A stretch of 64,000 bases of DNA from Cellulosilyticum ruminicola JCM 14822 (GTDB lineage: Bacteria; Bacillota; Clostridia; Lachnospirales; Cellulosilyticaceae): NCBI RefSeq assembly GCF_001311925.1, contig NZ_BBCG01000015.1:1-64000 (forward strand), read 5' to 3'. The notes under the pieces are model-generated. The model saw only the letters and a program-made list of their open reading frames with translations. It ran no database searches and had not been told where the DNA came from. Each line of letters begins with the position of its first letter. Position 1 is the first letter of the stretch. The position numbers were made by a program, and so were the translations under genes. Below, one piece after another: positions 28,060 to 37,808 of the stretch.

Positions 28060-28707
28060 ATGAAGACACTTTTATATATTACAGCCAGCCCTTCTAAAGA
28101 AGATGATTCTATTAGTAAGAAGCTAGGGCGTTATTTTGTGACCAATTTTTTAAAGAGGCATCCAGAGTATCAGCTAGAAGAACTGAATTTATATCAGAGT
28201 CATATTCCAGAAGTATGGCCTATTTACTTAGGTGATGAACTGAAATTAGTGAGTGGGGAAGCTTATGATAAGTTAAGCAGTGAAGATAAGAAGGCAGTAG
28301 ATAGAATCGATGAGCTTGGGGATCAATTCATTAAAGCGGATATGTATGTCATTGCTACACCTATGTGGGATTTAACTTTCCCAGCAAGGCTTAAGATGTA
28401 TATTGATTGTATTTGTTTAGGTGGTAAAGTTATCAATTTTAAAGATGAGAAGAAGCGATCAGAACCTCTTTTAAATGATAAAGAACGCAATATGTTTTAT
28501 TTACAAACAGCTGGTGGTGACTTTCCTTTCTTCTTAGAATGGAAGTTAAATCATGGCGTAAATTATTGTAAGGATTTATTTAAAGGCTTAGGCATTGCCA
28601 AATTTGAAAAAATCTTAGTAGAAGGCGTTATCCAATATGAAGAAGAACCGGAAAAATATTTGGATGAAGTATTTCTAAGAATAGATGAGCTCATTAAAAA
28701 GTATTAA
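28060..28707 (+). CDS. Flavodoxin-fold NAD(P)H oxidoreductase (azoreductase type)
   Basis: 215 residues. The N-terminal LLYITASPSKEDDSISKKLG is the FMN phosphate loop region of flavodoxin-2/AzoR proteins. ATPMWDLTFPARLKMYID matches the PMWNFSIPAPLKAWID active-site block, and YLQTAGGDFP matches the third FMN loop. It is likely an FMN-dependent quinone or azo reductase in the cytoplasm. The ATG at 28060 gives the family-typical start; an ATG at 28039 adds seven residues and is less likely. Confidence 0.85.
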   Translation: MKTLLYITASPSKEDDSISKKLGRYFVTNFLKRHPEYQLEELNLYQSHIPEVWPIYLGDELKLVSGEAYDKLSSEDKKAVDRIDELGDQFIKADMYVIATPMWDLTFPARLKMYIDCICLGGKVINFKDEKKRSEPLLNDKERNMFYLQTAGGDFPFFLEWKLNHGVNYCKDLFKGLGIAKFEKILVEGVIQYEEEPEKYLDEVFLRIDELIKKY

Positions 28708-28719
28708 TAAATTAGATGT

Positions 28720-28752
28720 AGAAGACGGTATCTTAAGGTATCGTCTTTTAAT
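28720..28752 (+). terminator. Terminator after the oxidoreductase
   Basis: The stem AGAAGACGGTATC/GGTATCGTCTTTT has a short loop and T-rich tail. Confidence 0.6.
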
Positions 28753-28933
28753 GTGAAGTTTATTAACAAAAATTCTGTTAATTGTTATATAAGCTGTGGA
28801 TAAGCTTGAATAATATTTATAGAATTGTGATTAACTTATGCTAAGATAAATTTAGGCGATAATCCTAGCCTAAAAAAGTGCCTCATGCTATTATAGTAAG
28901 ATAGCCTTTAAGGGACTTAATGGAGGAAAATAA

Positions 28934-31152
28934 ATGAGCGATTACAATAAACAACTAGAACAAGAGCAGCAGTACTTAAAGTCTGTAACACACTTTTTAA
29001 ATGAGCAAATCCATATTGGTGGCAAAGCAGCAGCAGAGCAAAAAGAGAATTTAGTAGCTCTTCGTAAAGAAATGTTCGAAGGTGGCATGCCAGCTGTAGA
29101 TGATTATGATAGAAATATTGAGCTGAGCCAATATCACACAATGGAACGTATTGAGACATCTCATTATGAACATAAACTTAGTAAAGTTGAAAAATATAAA
29201 AGAATTTTAGATAAACCTTATTTTGGACGTTTTGATTTCAAAGAAGAAGACGAGGATACAGAGAAAGTTTATATTGGCTATCAAAATGTAATGAATGATA
29301 ATACTTATGAAGTAATGGTTTATGACTGGCGTGCCCCTATTGCGAGTATGTTTTATCGTAGTGAATTAGGTGCAGCCAGCTATAAAGCACCTTGCGGAGA
29401 CATTAATGGAGAAGTAAGCCTTAAACGCCAGTATGAAATTGAAAAAGGGGAATTAAAATATTTCTTTGATTGTGCCCTTACAATTACAGATGAAATGTTA
29501 CAACAAGCATTAGGAAATAATGCTTCTAGTCATATGAAAAATATCGTTGAGACAATTCAAAAAGAGCAGGACCTTATTATCAGGGATGTAGATAATGACC
29601 TTCTCATTGTACAAGGGGTAGCAGGAAGTGGGAAAACTTCTATTGCCATGCACCGTATTGCTTTCTTACTTTATGAACGTATGAATGAAGGGTTAACAAG
29701 TGAAAACGTTATGATTATTTCACCGAACCATTTATTTGGAGAATATGTGTCTACTGTATTACCAGAGCTTGGTGAAAATAATGTATGCTATAGTACAATG
29801 GAAGATTTCTTCGATATGTACTTTAAAAATAGTATAAGATTACGTTCTAGAAGCAGCCAATTAGAATTTATGATTACACATAAAAATCGTTATCATATTC
29901 GTAAAAACATTAGTTTCAAAGGTTCAAGCACATTTATCAGCTTATTAGATCGTTTAGTAGATGCTTATGAAAATGAGTTAATTACATTTAGAGATGTAAA
30001 ATATGCTGGTGAACTTATTGCAAAAGGGGAAGACCTTCGCAAAAACTTCTTAGATAATCCGATTCAAATGGCTATTGGTAAACGTCTTGGACGTATTGAA
30101 CATGGTTTAATAAAGAAGTTAAATGAGCTTGAAAAAGCAAAACGCAAAGAGATGATGAATGAGCTACGTAAAAAAGGGGGCTATGATTACAAAGAGGAAG
30201 AACAGCTTAATAATACACTCAGTAATTATCGCCAAGAAACATTAGAAGCCATGCGTAGTTTCACAAAAGTAAATGTATTTAAGTTATATGAACAGTTATT
30301 TAAAGATAAGACATTATGGAACCGCTTTGTAGAAGGATTGAATATGCCTAAAAACATGGAAAATATCCGTAGTTTCACAGCTAAAAGCTTACGTCCAGAC
30401 TTAGCCAATTATGAAGATGGTATGGCCCTTTTATACTTAAAACTTAGAATAGAAGATCAACATCATTATCCACAAATCAGACAGCTTCTCATTGATGAAG
30501 CACAAGATTACTATCCATTACAATACAAAGTATTAGGTGAAATCTTTAAAAACGCACAATACACTGTACTTGGAGATATTGGACAAACTATTGAAAAGTC
30601 AGAAACAGAAGATTTATATGATGAAGTGATTCGTATTTTAGCACCTAAAAAGGCACTTAAATTAAGTTTAAATAAAAGCTACCGTTCATCTTATGAAATC
30701 AGTCAATTTACAAAGAAATTACGTGATACACAAAATATGAGTATTGCTTTTGAACGTCATGATGAAGTACCTATTGTAGCCCAGCAGGAAAATATGGGAC
30801 AAATGTTTGACTGGATTGAAGATAAGGTGAAAGAATATGAGAAAAATGGTTATGAAACAATCGCAATCATTTGTAAATCACAAAAAGAAGTAAATCATGT
30901 GTATAGTAAGCTTGCTAAAAAATCGAGCTTCGCAAACTCAATCCAGAAGAAGATGGATTTGAAAAAGGTGTACTCATCATGCCAGTATATATGGCAAAAG
31001 GATTAGAGTATGATGCTGTTATTGTATATGAAGTAAATGAAGAAAATTATTATGAAAAAGAAGATCAACAGTTACTTTATATTGCATGTACAAGAGCATT
31101 ACACCGTTTATCACTTTGTTACACAGGTGAATTAAGTAAATATCTTAAATAG
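28934..31152 (+). pseudogene. helD: HelD-like RNA polymerase-recycling helicase, one-base frameshift
   Basis: The repaired reading is 739 residues, normal for HelD. There is an N-terminal coiled coil (about 1-80), VYDWRAPIASMFYR, Walker A VQGVAGSGKTSIAMHR, Walker B LLIDEAQDYYPLQY, LGDIGQTI and the C-terminal VYMAKGLEYDAVIVYEV with YIACTRALHRL. HelD frees stalled RNA polymerase in Gram-positive bacteria. The A-run at 30917-30922 is one base short; adding one gives KIELRKLNPEEDGFEKG and the frame runs to 31152. Everything else is intact, so a sequencing error is likely. Confidence 0.85.
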
Positions 31153-31167
31153 TATATTAGATAGCAG

Positions 31168-31207
31168 GAAGCATTACAGAATTTTATTCTGTAATGCTTC
31201 AATTTTG
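31168..31207 (+). terminator. Terminator after helD
   Basis: A 15-bp perfect stem GAAGCATTACAGAAT/ATTCTGTAATGCTTC with a 4-nt loop precedes AATTTTG. Confidence 0.75.
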
Positions 31208-31351
31208 TCTAAAAATACTTCAATTTAATACAAAAAAATATACAAATTTATGCAAAAATGTTTTTTAGAACTTAAGATATGATAAGATGAAGATAAGGCA
31301 TAAAATCAAGTATCATAATAGAATAGACATAAGATTTAAGGAGTGGGTAAA

Positions 31352-33261
31352 ATGAAAAGACTCAGGGAGATAGGTGCACTCACATTATGTGCGGGAGTTA
31401 TTTTAAGTGGAAGTCTTGTAAATGCAAATAATATAGAAGAACAAAATCAATTATCAGTAACAATTCAGGATACTGAAGAGTTTGAATTACCAAAAGTAGG
31501 CATACATATACCAGGAGGAATACCTATAAGCGACGTACAGCATATGGTTTACTTTAAAGTAGTGGATGCAGATACAGGATTACCACTTCAAGAAATCAGG
31601 TCTTTTGAATGGTATATTCCTACTTTTGTAGCTTATACAATAGAACCAACTACAAAAAGGTTAAAAATAAGCTATAGATTAGCACAGTGGGACGGCGGTA
31701 TAGATGGACAGTGGTTTAATGTCACAGAACTTAGAGAAATGGAAGTTGAACTGAATAGAAAGGGTATAAACAATAGTACGGACAACTGGACTAATTTAAA
31801 AATAGAGCGTGATAATACAGATGCTTTTGAAATACATATTTTAAAGAATGTTAGTGCAGAAGAAATAGGTGGCAGCAAAAATAATTATTTACAGTCAATA
31901 ACTTTAGGTGAAGGTAAATTAGAACCAGAATTCACAAAAGAGAATACACAGTATACATTACAGGTAAATAAAGATACAAAGTACTTAGCAATTTATCCTA
32001 AAGCAGAAGATCCTAAAGCAGAGGTAGACGAAGAAATAGTTACACCGCTATCATTGGGCAAAAATCACATTACGATTACAGTAACTGCTGAGAATACTAA
32101 GCAGCGTCAATATTATATTGATATTATGCGTGGAACTGAAGAAGATAAAAGATTAGAAGAAGAAAAGGATAAGCTGGAAAAAGAAAGTGCCAAAGTAAGT
32201 TCATCAGGACGTTATAATACAGACCGTGATTTAAGTAGATTTAGTAAAGTAACACATGTGGCGACGAAAGTATCTATGGATGGCAGTATGATTGCTAATT
32301 CAGGTATGAAAACTCAAGAAATCATACCATTGCTTAGTGAACAACAGAAGGAACAGATTTTAGAACGATTCATACAAAAGGTACCATATACTTCATTAGG
32401 TTATACTGTAAAAGTAGATGACATGAAGATAGCTACACAAAATATGTTTACAGATGATCAGATTAAAGAATTAATAGCTTCTTCAGAAATGATGGCACAG
32501 TTAGGGATTAACATCAATGAACTTGTTACAACTGTTAGATTACAAACTACTGGCGGTGTAGTATATAGTGACATTGAAGAAAATGAAGATATAAAACAGC
32601 CATTGACGAGGCTATTGGTTTAGGAATATTAGAGGCATCTAAAGATGGTAGCTTTTATCCAAATAGTAATATTAAGTACGAAGAAGCTTTAAAGATTATG
32701 GATAAATTACTCCTTATTCATCAGATAGAGACGATGAAATTAGGTCGTTCTACAATAAATCTTTATTTCAAAAATGTAAATATGGCAGAGCATCCATATG
32801 TAGGCTCAATAGCATCTAAACTTCAAATTAAAACACTGAAAAATCTAGCAGATAAGCAATTAGGAGAGACTTTAACACGACAAGAGTTGGCACAGATAAT
32901 TTATGAAGTGACAGAAAATAAATTAGTCTTAAACCATGATGATGTACATATTGGAGATATACAAGATAATAGTTATGAACCAGCATTAATATATGCTGTA
33001 CAAGCTGGACTTATGGAATTAGATGGTGAAAATATTTCACCTGCTAAAGCAGTTACAAAAGGCGAAATGGTTCAAGTACTTATGAAGCTCAATAAAGCTA
33101 TAAAAACACAAAAAGAAGCAGAAGCTAAGGCAAAAATTGAAGCAGCCCAAAATATCACTTCACCAGAGCAAGATCCATTAGCAGTTAAAGCTGGTACATC
33201 AACAAATACAGACCAAACATCAAGTGGTCAAGATCAGTTTAATCGAAGAACCGCAGAATAA
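31352..33261 (+). pseudogene. Secreted cadherin-like beta-sandwich/SLH-like protein, one-base frameshift
   Basis: The repaired reading is 636 residues. A signal peptide (MKRLREIGALTLCAGVILSG...NA) is followed by a beta-rich domain (about 40-170), then a cadherin-like beta-sandwich domain (about 180-265: LQSITLGEGKLEPEF ... NHITITVTAENTKQRQYYID). A charged coiled linker and a C-terminal region resembling S-layer homology modules (AIGLGILEASKDGSFYPNSN; ALIYAVQAGLMELDG) follow. The frame breaks near 32599, where CAGCC should be CAGGCC. The ATG at 31352 with AAGGAG 8 bases before is preferred to the upstream GTG. It is probably attached to the cell surface. Confidence 0.75.
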
Positions 33262-33263
33262 AT

Positions 33264-33299
33264 AAAAAGAATGCAAAATTATAATTTTGCATTCTTTTT
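33264..33299. terminator. Bidirectional terminator
   Basis: AAAAAGAATGCAAAATT pairs with AATTTTGCATTCTTTTT between two convergent genes. Confidence 0.8.
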
Positions 33300-33301
33300 A
33301 T

Positions 33302-34288
33302 TTATTTTTCAACCTTAGTTGGTGCAGGGTAAGTGATGCCTTGGGTATTTACGCGAAGAGTTTCGATAACTACTGGGGTTTTTGGTTTGTCAGAAGGTCC
33401 TGTTGGAACGTTTTGAACTTTATTAATGATATCGAGCCCTGAAGTGACTTTACCGAATGCAGCATATTGGCCATCAAGGTAAGTGGCTTCTCCTGAGACG
33501 ATGAAGAATTGGCTGCCAGCACTATTTGGCATATAATTTCTAGCCATAGAGATGACACCTACTTCATGTGAAAGTGTATTTTGAGTAAAACCATTTATTT
33601 CAAATTCGCCGGCAATGCTATAACCAGGGCCTCCCATACCAGTGCCTTCTGGATCACCACCTTGAATCATGAAGTCTGAAATGATGCGATGGAAAGTAAG
33701 TCCATCATAAAAACCACTGTTAGCGAGAGCAATAAAGTTGTTTACTGTATTTGGTGCCATTTCAGGATAGAGTTCTAATGTAACAATGCCATAGTCTTTG
33801 ATTTTTAAAGTTGCTACAGGAAGTTCTGTTTTTTGAGAAGCATCAGTTGCATTTTTTGAAGTGATGCTAATAAGTTTAGTTGCATTATCCCAATTAACAG
33901 TGCAGTTTAATTGCTCACTTACAAAACGTAATGGTACCATTGTTGTATTGTTTAAAGTAGTTGGTGCTTTAGTAAGTATTTGTTTTGTATTGTTTACAAG
34001 TGCTGCAGTTTTTCCAAGTGTAAGGACGATTTTCTGACTACTTTTTGTAATCGTAATTTCTTTATTTCTGGAATTAAAGTTAACAGTAGCTCCTAAATTT
34101 TCACTGATTACGCGAAGTGGTACAAGGGTTGTTCCATTTTCTTGAATAGGTGCAACAGGTGTACTTAATAACTTGTTATTTAGTTTAATTTGTGTTTGAT
34201 TTGGATTTGCAAAGCAAGAAATGGTAAGTACTGTAAAAGTTATAGAAAAATTTAGCCAATTTTTGGTAAAAGAGTTAATTAGTCTCAT
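33302..34288 (-). CDS. Exported cyclophilin-type peptidyl-prolyl isomerase with copper amine oxidase-N repeats
   Basis: 328 residues. A signal-like N-terminus (FSITFTVLTISCFA) is followed by two repeats of the copper-amine-oxidase N-terminal/stalk type (TTLVPLRVISENLGATVNF; TTMVPLRFVSEQLNCTVNW). The cyclophilin domain (about 165-310) has YDGLTFHRIISDFMIQGGDP, NSAGSQFFIV and LDGQYAAFGKV. The active-site Arg in FHRI is present. It probably folds exported proteins at the wall. The ATG at 34288 follows AAGGAG at good spacing; a TTG two codons earlier is less likely. Confidence 0.9.
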   Translation of the reverse strand: MRLINSFTKNWLNFSITFTVLTISCFANPNQTQIKLNNKLLSTPVAPIQENGTTLVPLRVISENLGATVNFNSRNKEITITKSSQKIVLTLGKTAALVNNTKQILTKAPTTLNNTTMVPLRFVSEQLNCTVNWDNATKLISITSKNATDASQKTELPVATLKIKDYGIVTLELYPEMAPNTVNNFIALANSGFYDGLTFHRIISDFMIQGGDPEGTGMGGPGYSIAGEFEINGFTQNTLSHEVGVISMARNYMPNSAGSQFFIVSGEATYLDGQYAAFGKVTSGLDIINKVQNVPTGPSDKPKTPVVIETLRVNTQGITYPAPTKVEK

Positions 34289-34529
34289 ATACAATCTCCT
34301 TTGTATCGTAAATATTTCCTAAAAAAATAGGACTAGATAATAGTATTATAGCATATATTTACTATGGACAAAGGCAGTTTATAAGATACCTATAGAAAAA
34401 TATAAATAAAATAAATAAAATAAATAAAAAATAAATTAAAAAAACACAAATGTTGTGATAATATAAAAATAAGGGGAAGAGTTAAAAATAAGGGGCATAG
34501 TTAGCCCCGTTTTAGGAGAAAATTAGAAA

Positions 34530-35219
34530 TTACTGAGAAGTGTTACTTGAAGTAGCTGAATTATTAGTTGAATTTGTAGTTAGACTTGAATTTTCAGTAG
34601 GGGTATTAAGGGTATTTGTAAGTTTTCTGATAGTATATAGAATATTGCCGGAGAGGGCATTCATGAGATCTAGATTACTTTCAAGTTTATTAACTTTCCA
34701 TGTATTATCTTTAAGGGTAAGAGAAATAGGAATAGATACGATAAAATCTTGTTTACTTTCATCAATACGTTTTACGATGACATCTTCAGCCTCTCGAACA
34801 ATTTCATCGTCTTTTGCACCATTGAAAGTCATAGTAAGGTCCGTATCTAGATAATCTAAGATAATACTCTCAAAGGCTTTTCCTAAGTCATAACATCTAA
34901 AATTTACAGTAGTTGTGGCCTTAGTAGAATCGTTAGGATCAATAGCAGCCTTTTCAACAGTATAAGTAAAGTCAGACATTTTACTGAAGAGTTCATTGGC
35001 AACTTGAGGTGAGATACTTTCGACTTTGTTTTTGAAGTTAGGAAAGTTATCTACATTTTCAGCATAGTACGTTTTTACAGAAGAATAATCCTGGTGCTGC
35101 ATAGCTTGCAAAAAGGAACTTGTAGTTTCACTAGGATTAGGGTCCTTAGTAGTACTACAGCCTATGAGACAAAGGGCTATAAACGTACTTAATATAAGAA
35201 TCAGAGTTCGCTTTTTCAT
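34530..35219 (-). CDS. Putative lipoprotein (DUF4878/DUF5105-like)
   Basis: 229 residues. A lipoprotein signal with lipobox LIGC at residues 18-21 is followed by a NTF2-like pattern (SETTSSFLQAMQHQDYSSVK ... YYAENV) and FRCYDLGKAFESIILDYL. The C-terminus is Ser/Thr/Asn-rich and low in complexity. The family name is tentative; only membrane-anchored surface location is well supported. AGGAGG precedes the ATG, and it is transcribed away from the chemoreceptor gene that follows. Confidence 0.75.
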   Translation of the reverse strand: MKKRTLILILSTFIALCLIGCSTTKDPNPSETTSSFLQAMQHQDYSSVKTYYAENVDNFPNFKNKVESISPQVANELFSKMSDFTYTVEKAAIDPNDSTKATTTVNFRCYDLGKAFESIILDYLDTDLTMTFNGAKDDEIVREAEDVIVKRIDESKQDFIVSIPISLTLKDNTWKVNKLESNLDLMNALSGNILYTIRKLTNTLNTPTENSSLTTNSTNNSATSSNTSQ

Positions 35220-35394
35220 AAAAACCTCCTAATGAGATATAAGTTTATATTTAATATTTACCAAAAACATAAATCTTATCAATTTTTTTGAAGCTGTTTT
35301 AGTTTAAATGATTTAATTATGAGTCGGGGGGATGTGCAGCATTCTAAATTTAGATATTAAGGAATGAAAAAATTAAAACTAGGAGGCGACGAAA

Positions 35395-37401
35395 ATGTTA
35401 GGGTCTAATCAAAAGCGTAAAGGATCAATAAGAAAACATTTGATTTTAATGAATGCATTATTTGCGATAATACCATTACTTATTGTAAATATTATTTCCA
35501 GTGTTCAATCTGTAAAGGTTATGGAACAAAATAGTAGTAAGCTTACTACAGAGATGGTAAAGCAGACATGTGCAAATTTAGATTATTTTTCAGGAGATAT
35601 TGAAAAGAATATTAATAAATGTATAGTCAATAATCTTAATAACTCTAGTGATAACCTTATTAATACATATATGCATTCAAAAGATGTCATTACACAGACT
35701 GTAGCTTTTGTTAACATTAAAAATCAACTCGTCAGTATAAGTGCATTAGAAAATAGCATGGATAGCTTAGCTATTGTTACAGAAGAAGGAAAGATAATAG
35801 GAAAGTTAAATAATTTAAGTAATGAAGAGCTTTCTACAGTTAAAGATATAGGGTGTGAAGATAATAAAGGTATATGGTTATTAGACATAGCTGGAAAGGA
35901 TGGTGTTTATTATATTAAGAATATACAAAACACCATTACTGGAGAGAAATTTGGAAAAATCGTCATAAAGGTAAATATGAAAAGTTTAAATGAACAACTG
36001 GGGGATGTTGTTCTATTTAAAGGTGCTAATATCAGTATTGTAGATCAAGAGGGAAATATTGTACTTAGTTCGGATAGTAATTTAAGGATATTACAAAACA
36101 GAACAAAAGACTATATAAAATCCGCAAATGGTGCAAAAAATGGTAGTGAAATGGTAGATGATTGTTTAATTGCTTATGCTATAGGTGAGAATGGGTGGAA
36201 AGTTGTTTCTGAAATTCCAAAATCTGCACTTACAAGCGACTTAAAGCGAGTAACAACATTAGTATGGTGCTTAATCGCTGTAGTTATTGTAGCTGCAATT
36301 GGTATAGGAGGAATTGCAGCTAATAGTATTACAAAAAGTATAGTGGAACTCATGAAACTTATGAAAAGAGCAGAACAAGGTGATTTAACTGTTGCAGTTA
36401 ATATAAAAAGGCAGGATGAATTAGGTATGTTAGGTGACAGTTTTAATCATATGATATGTAACATTAGGGAACTTATTTTAGAGACAAAGCAGGTTGTGGT
36501 AGAGACATTAGAAGCTGGCGAAGTATTAAGACAAAGCAGTGATCATTCTGTGGAAACATTCGGACAATTAGTGTTTTCAATAGATGGCATTACAAATGGC
36601 TCCAATGCACAGGCAGAAAATATGCAAAATACAACTATGGCTATGGAGCATCTTTCAAAAAGTATTCAAGAGGTTATTCAAAATACAGAAGAGATTTATA
36701 ACAATACTCAAGGTGCCAGAAATATTATCAATGAAGCTGCAGATAGTATGGAATCATTAAATCAAACGATGGCGGATTCCACAGCAGTTATAAGAAATAT
36801 TCGTGAAGGTATAGAAATACTTAATAAAAAGACGAAAAGCATTGAACAGATTATGGCCCTTGTAGATGGCATTAGTGAAGAAACGAATTTACTTGCGTTA
36901 AATGCCAGTATTGAGGCTGCTCGGGCTGGTGATTTAGGTAAGGGATTTGCAGTAGTTGCTAAAGAGGTTAAGAAGCTGGCTGAAGAATCTCAGAAATCTA
37001 CAAGCCATGTAAGAGAAACGTTAAATGATATAGAGAGTAAAACATCATCTTGTGTAAAACTTGCAGAAAATGCGAAGTCAATCTTTGAGAATCAAGCACA
37101 AGCTGTAGAAAAAACATATCATGCATTTACTACAATTATTGAAATTCTAAAGAAAATAGATATGCAACTAGGAGTAGTTAATGAAAAAACATCGCATATG
37201 GCTAGCTTAAAAAATGAGATGAGTCAAAAAATGGAGAATATTGCCACTACCACAGCAGAAAACGCTTCAGCTACACAAGCTGTAAATAATTTAAGCCTTG
37301 AACAAAAGGCTATGATGAATAAACTAAGAAATTTAGCTGAGAAGCTTTCAGAGAGTGTAACAATATTGGAGAAAACTATTCATAATTTTAATATAAGATA
37401 A
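35395..37401 (+). CDS. Methyl-accepting chemotaxis protein with Cache sensor
   Basis: 668 residues: membrane segment at about 16-36, outside Cache-type sensor (about 40-275), second membrane segment at about 287-310 ([19 protein letters not shown]), HAMP (about 310-365: [20 protein letters not shown]), and a signalling domain with the hairpin [21 protein letters not shown]. It is a single gene with AGGAGG before the ATG. The sensor differs from the receptor at 20210-22432, so a different ligand is likely. Confidence 0.93.
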   Translation: MLGSNQKRKGSIRKHLILMNALFAIIPLLIVNIISSVQSVKVMEQNSSKLTTEMVKQTCANLDYFSGDIEKNINKCIVNNLNNSSDNLINTYMHSKDVITQTVAFVNIKNQLVSISALENSMDSLAIVTEEGKIIGKLNNLSNEELSTVKDIGCEDNKGIWLLDIAGKDGVYYIKNIQNTITGEKFGKIVIKVNMKSLNEQLGDVVLFKGANISIVDQEGNIVLSSDSNLRILQNRTKDYIKSANGAKNGSEMVDDCLIAYAIGENGWKVVSEIPKSALTSDLKRVTTLVWCLIAVVIVAAIGIGGIAANSITKSIVELMKLMKRAEQGDLTVAVNIKRQDELGMLGDSFNHMICNIRELILETKQVVVETLEAGEVLRQSSDHSVETFGQLVFSIDGITNGSNAQAENMQNTTMAMEHLSKSIQEVIQNTEEIYNNTQGARNIINEAADSMESLNQTMADSTAVIRNIREGIEILNKKTKSIEQIMALVDGISEETNLLALNASIEAARAGDLGKGFAVVAKEVKKLAEESQKSTSHVRETLNDIESKTSSCVKLAENAKSIFENQAQAVEKTYHAFTTIIEILKKIDMQLGVVNEKTSHMASLKNEMSQKMENIATTTAENASATQAVNNLSLEQKAMMNKLRNLAEKLSESVTILEKTIHNFNIR

Positions 37402-37457
37402 ATTATTGTTGAATATTATAAAAATGTTGTTATGATATAAATAGTTCGTCTTTTAAA

Positions 37458-37508
37458 GCTATTGGCATATGTTTTAAATATAGAATGATAAATGAAAATG
37501 CCAATAGC
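37458..37508. repeat. 11-bp inverted repeat near the IS200 remnant
   Basis: GCTATTGGCAT and ATGCCAATAGC flank 29 bases just upstream of a TnpA fragment. IS200/IS605 elements carry subterminal hairpins, so this may be part of the old element end. Confidence 0.3.
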
Positions 37509-37543
37509 ATATAGTATTTATTCTAAAGTTTAGAAGAAAAATA

Positions 37544-37627
37544 ATGTTTGGACAGACTAAAGCAGATATAAGAGAAATACTAAAAAAACTATGTGAATAC
37601 AAAAAGATAGAAATAATAGAAGATTAA
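37544..37627 (+). pseudogene. IS200/IS605 TnpA transposase fragment
   Basis: The 27 codons encode MFGQTKADIREILKKLCEYK followed by KIEIIED. This matches the segment of IS200-type TnpA just before its HUH motif (usually FGEIKKDIGEILRDLC ... KGVEIIEGH). It is cut off before the HUH histidines, so it is dead. It lies in the roughly 400-base gap between the chemoreceptor and adhE. Confidence 0.65.
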
Positions 37628-37703
37628 AGAAGCTAAAAAAATTTTTACCCAAACTATAAAATCAACTATTTTTGATTATATAAATAAAAGAAAATAGTAA
37701 GTT

Positions 37704-37743
37704 AAAGAGAGTGTCGCAAAATGTTTTGCGACACTCTCTTTTT
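37704..37743. terminator. Terminator of adhE (bidirectional)
   Basis: An 18-bp stem AAAGAGAGTGTCGCAAAA/TTTTGCGACACTCTCTTT with a 2-nt loop has A and T runs on both sides, 65 bases after the adhE stop. Confidence 0.8.
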
Positions 37744-37808
37744 GATTGATTGATGGATTTTGATAATTGTATAAACTGAAGTGTAAACTTAATTATTTAC
37801 TTAGTAAA

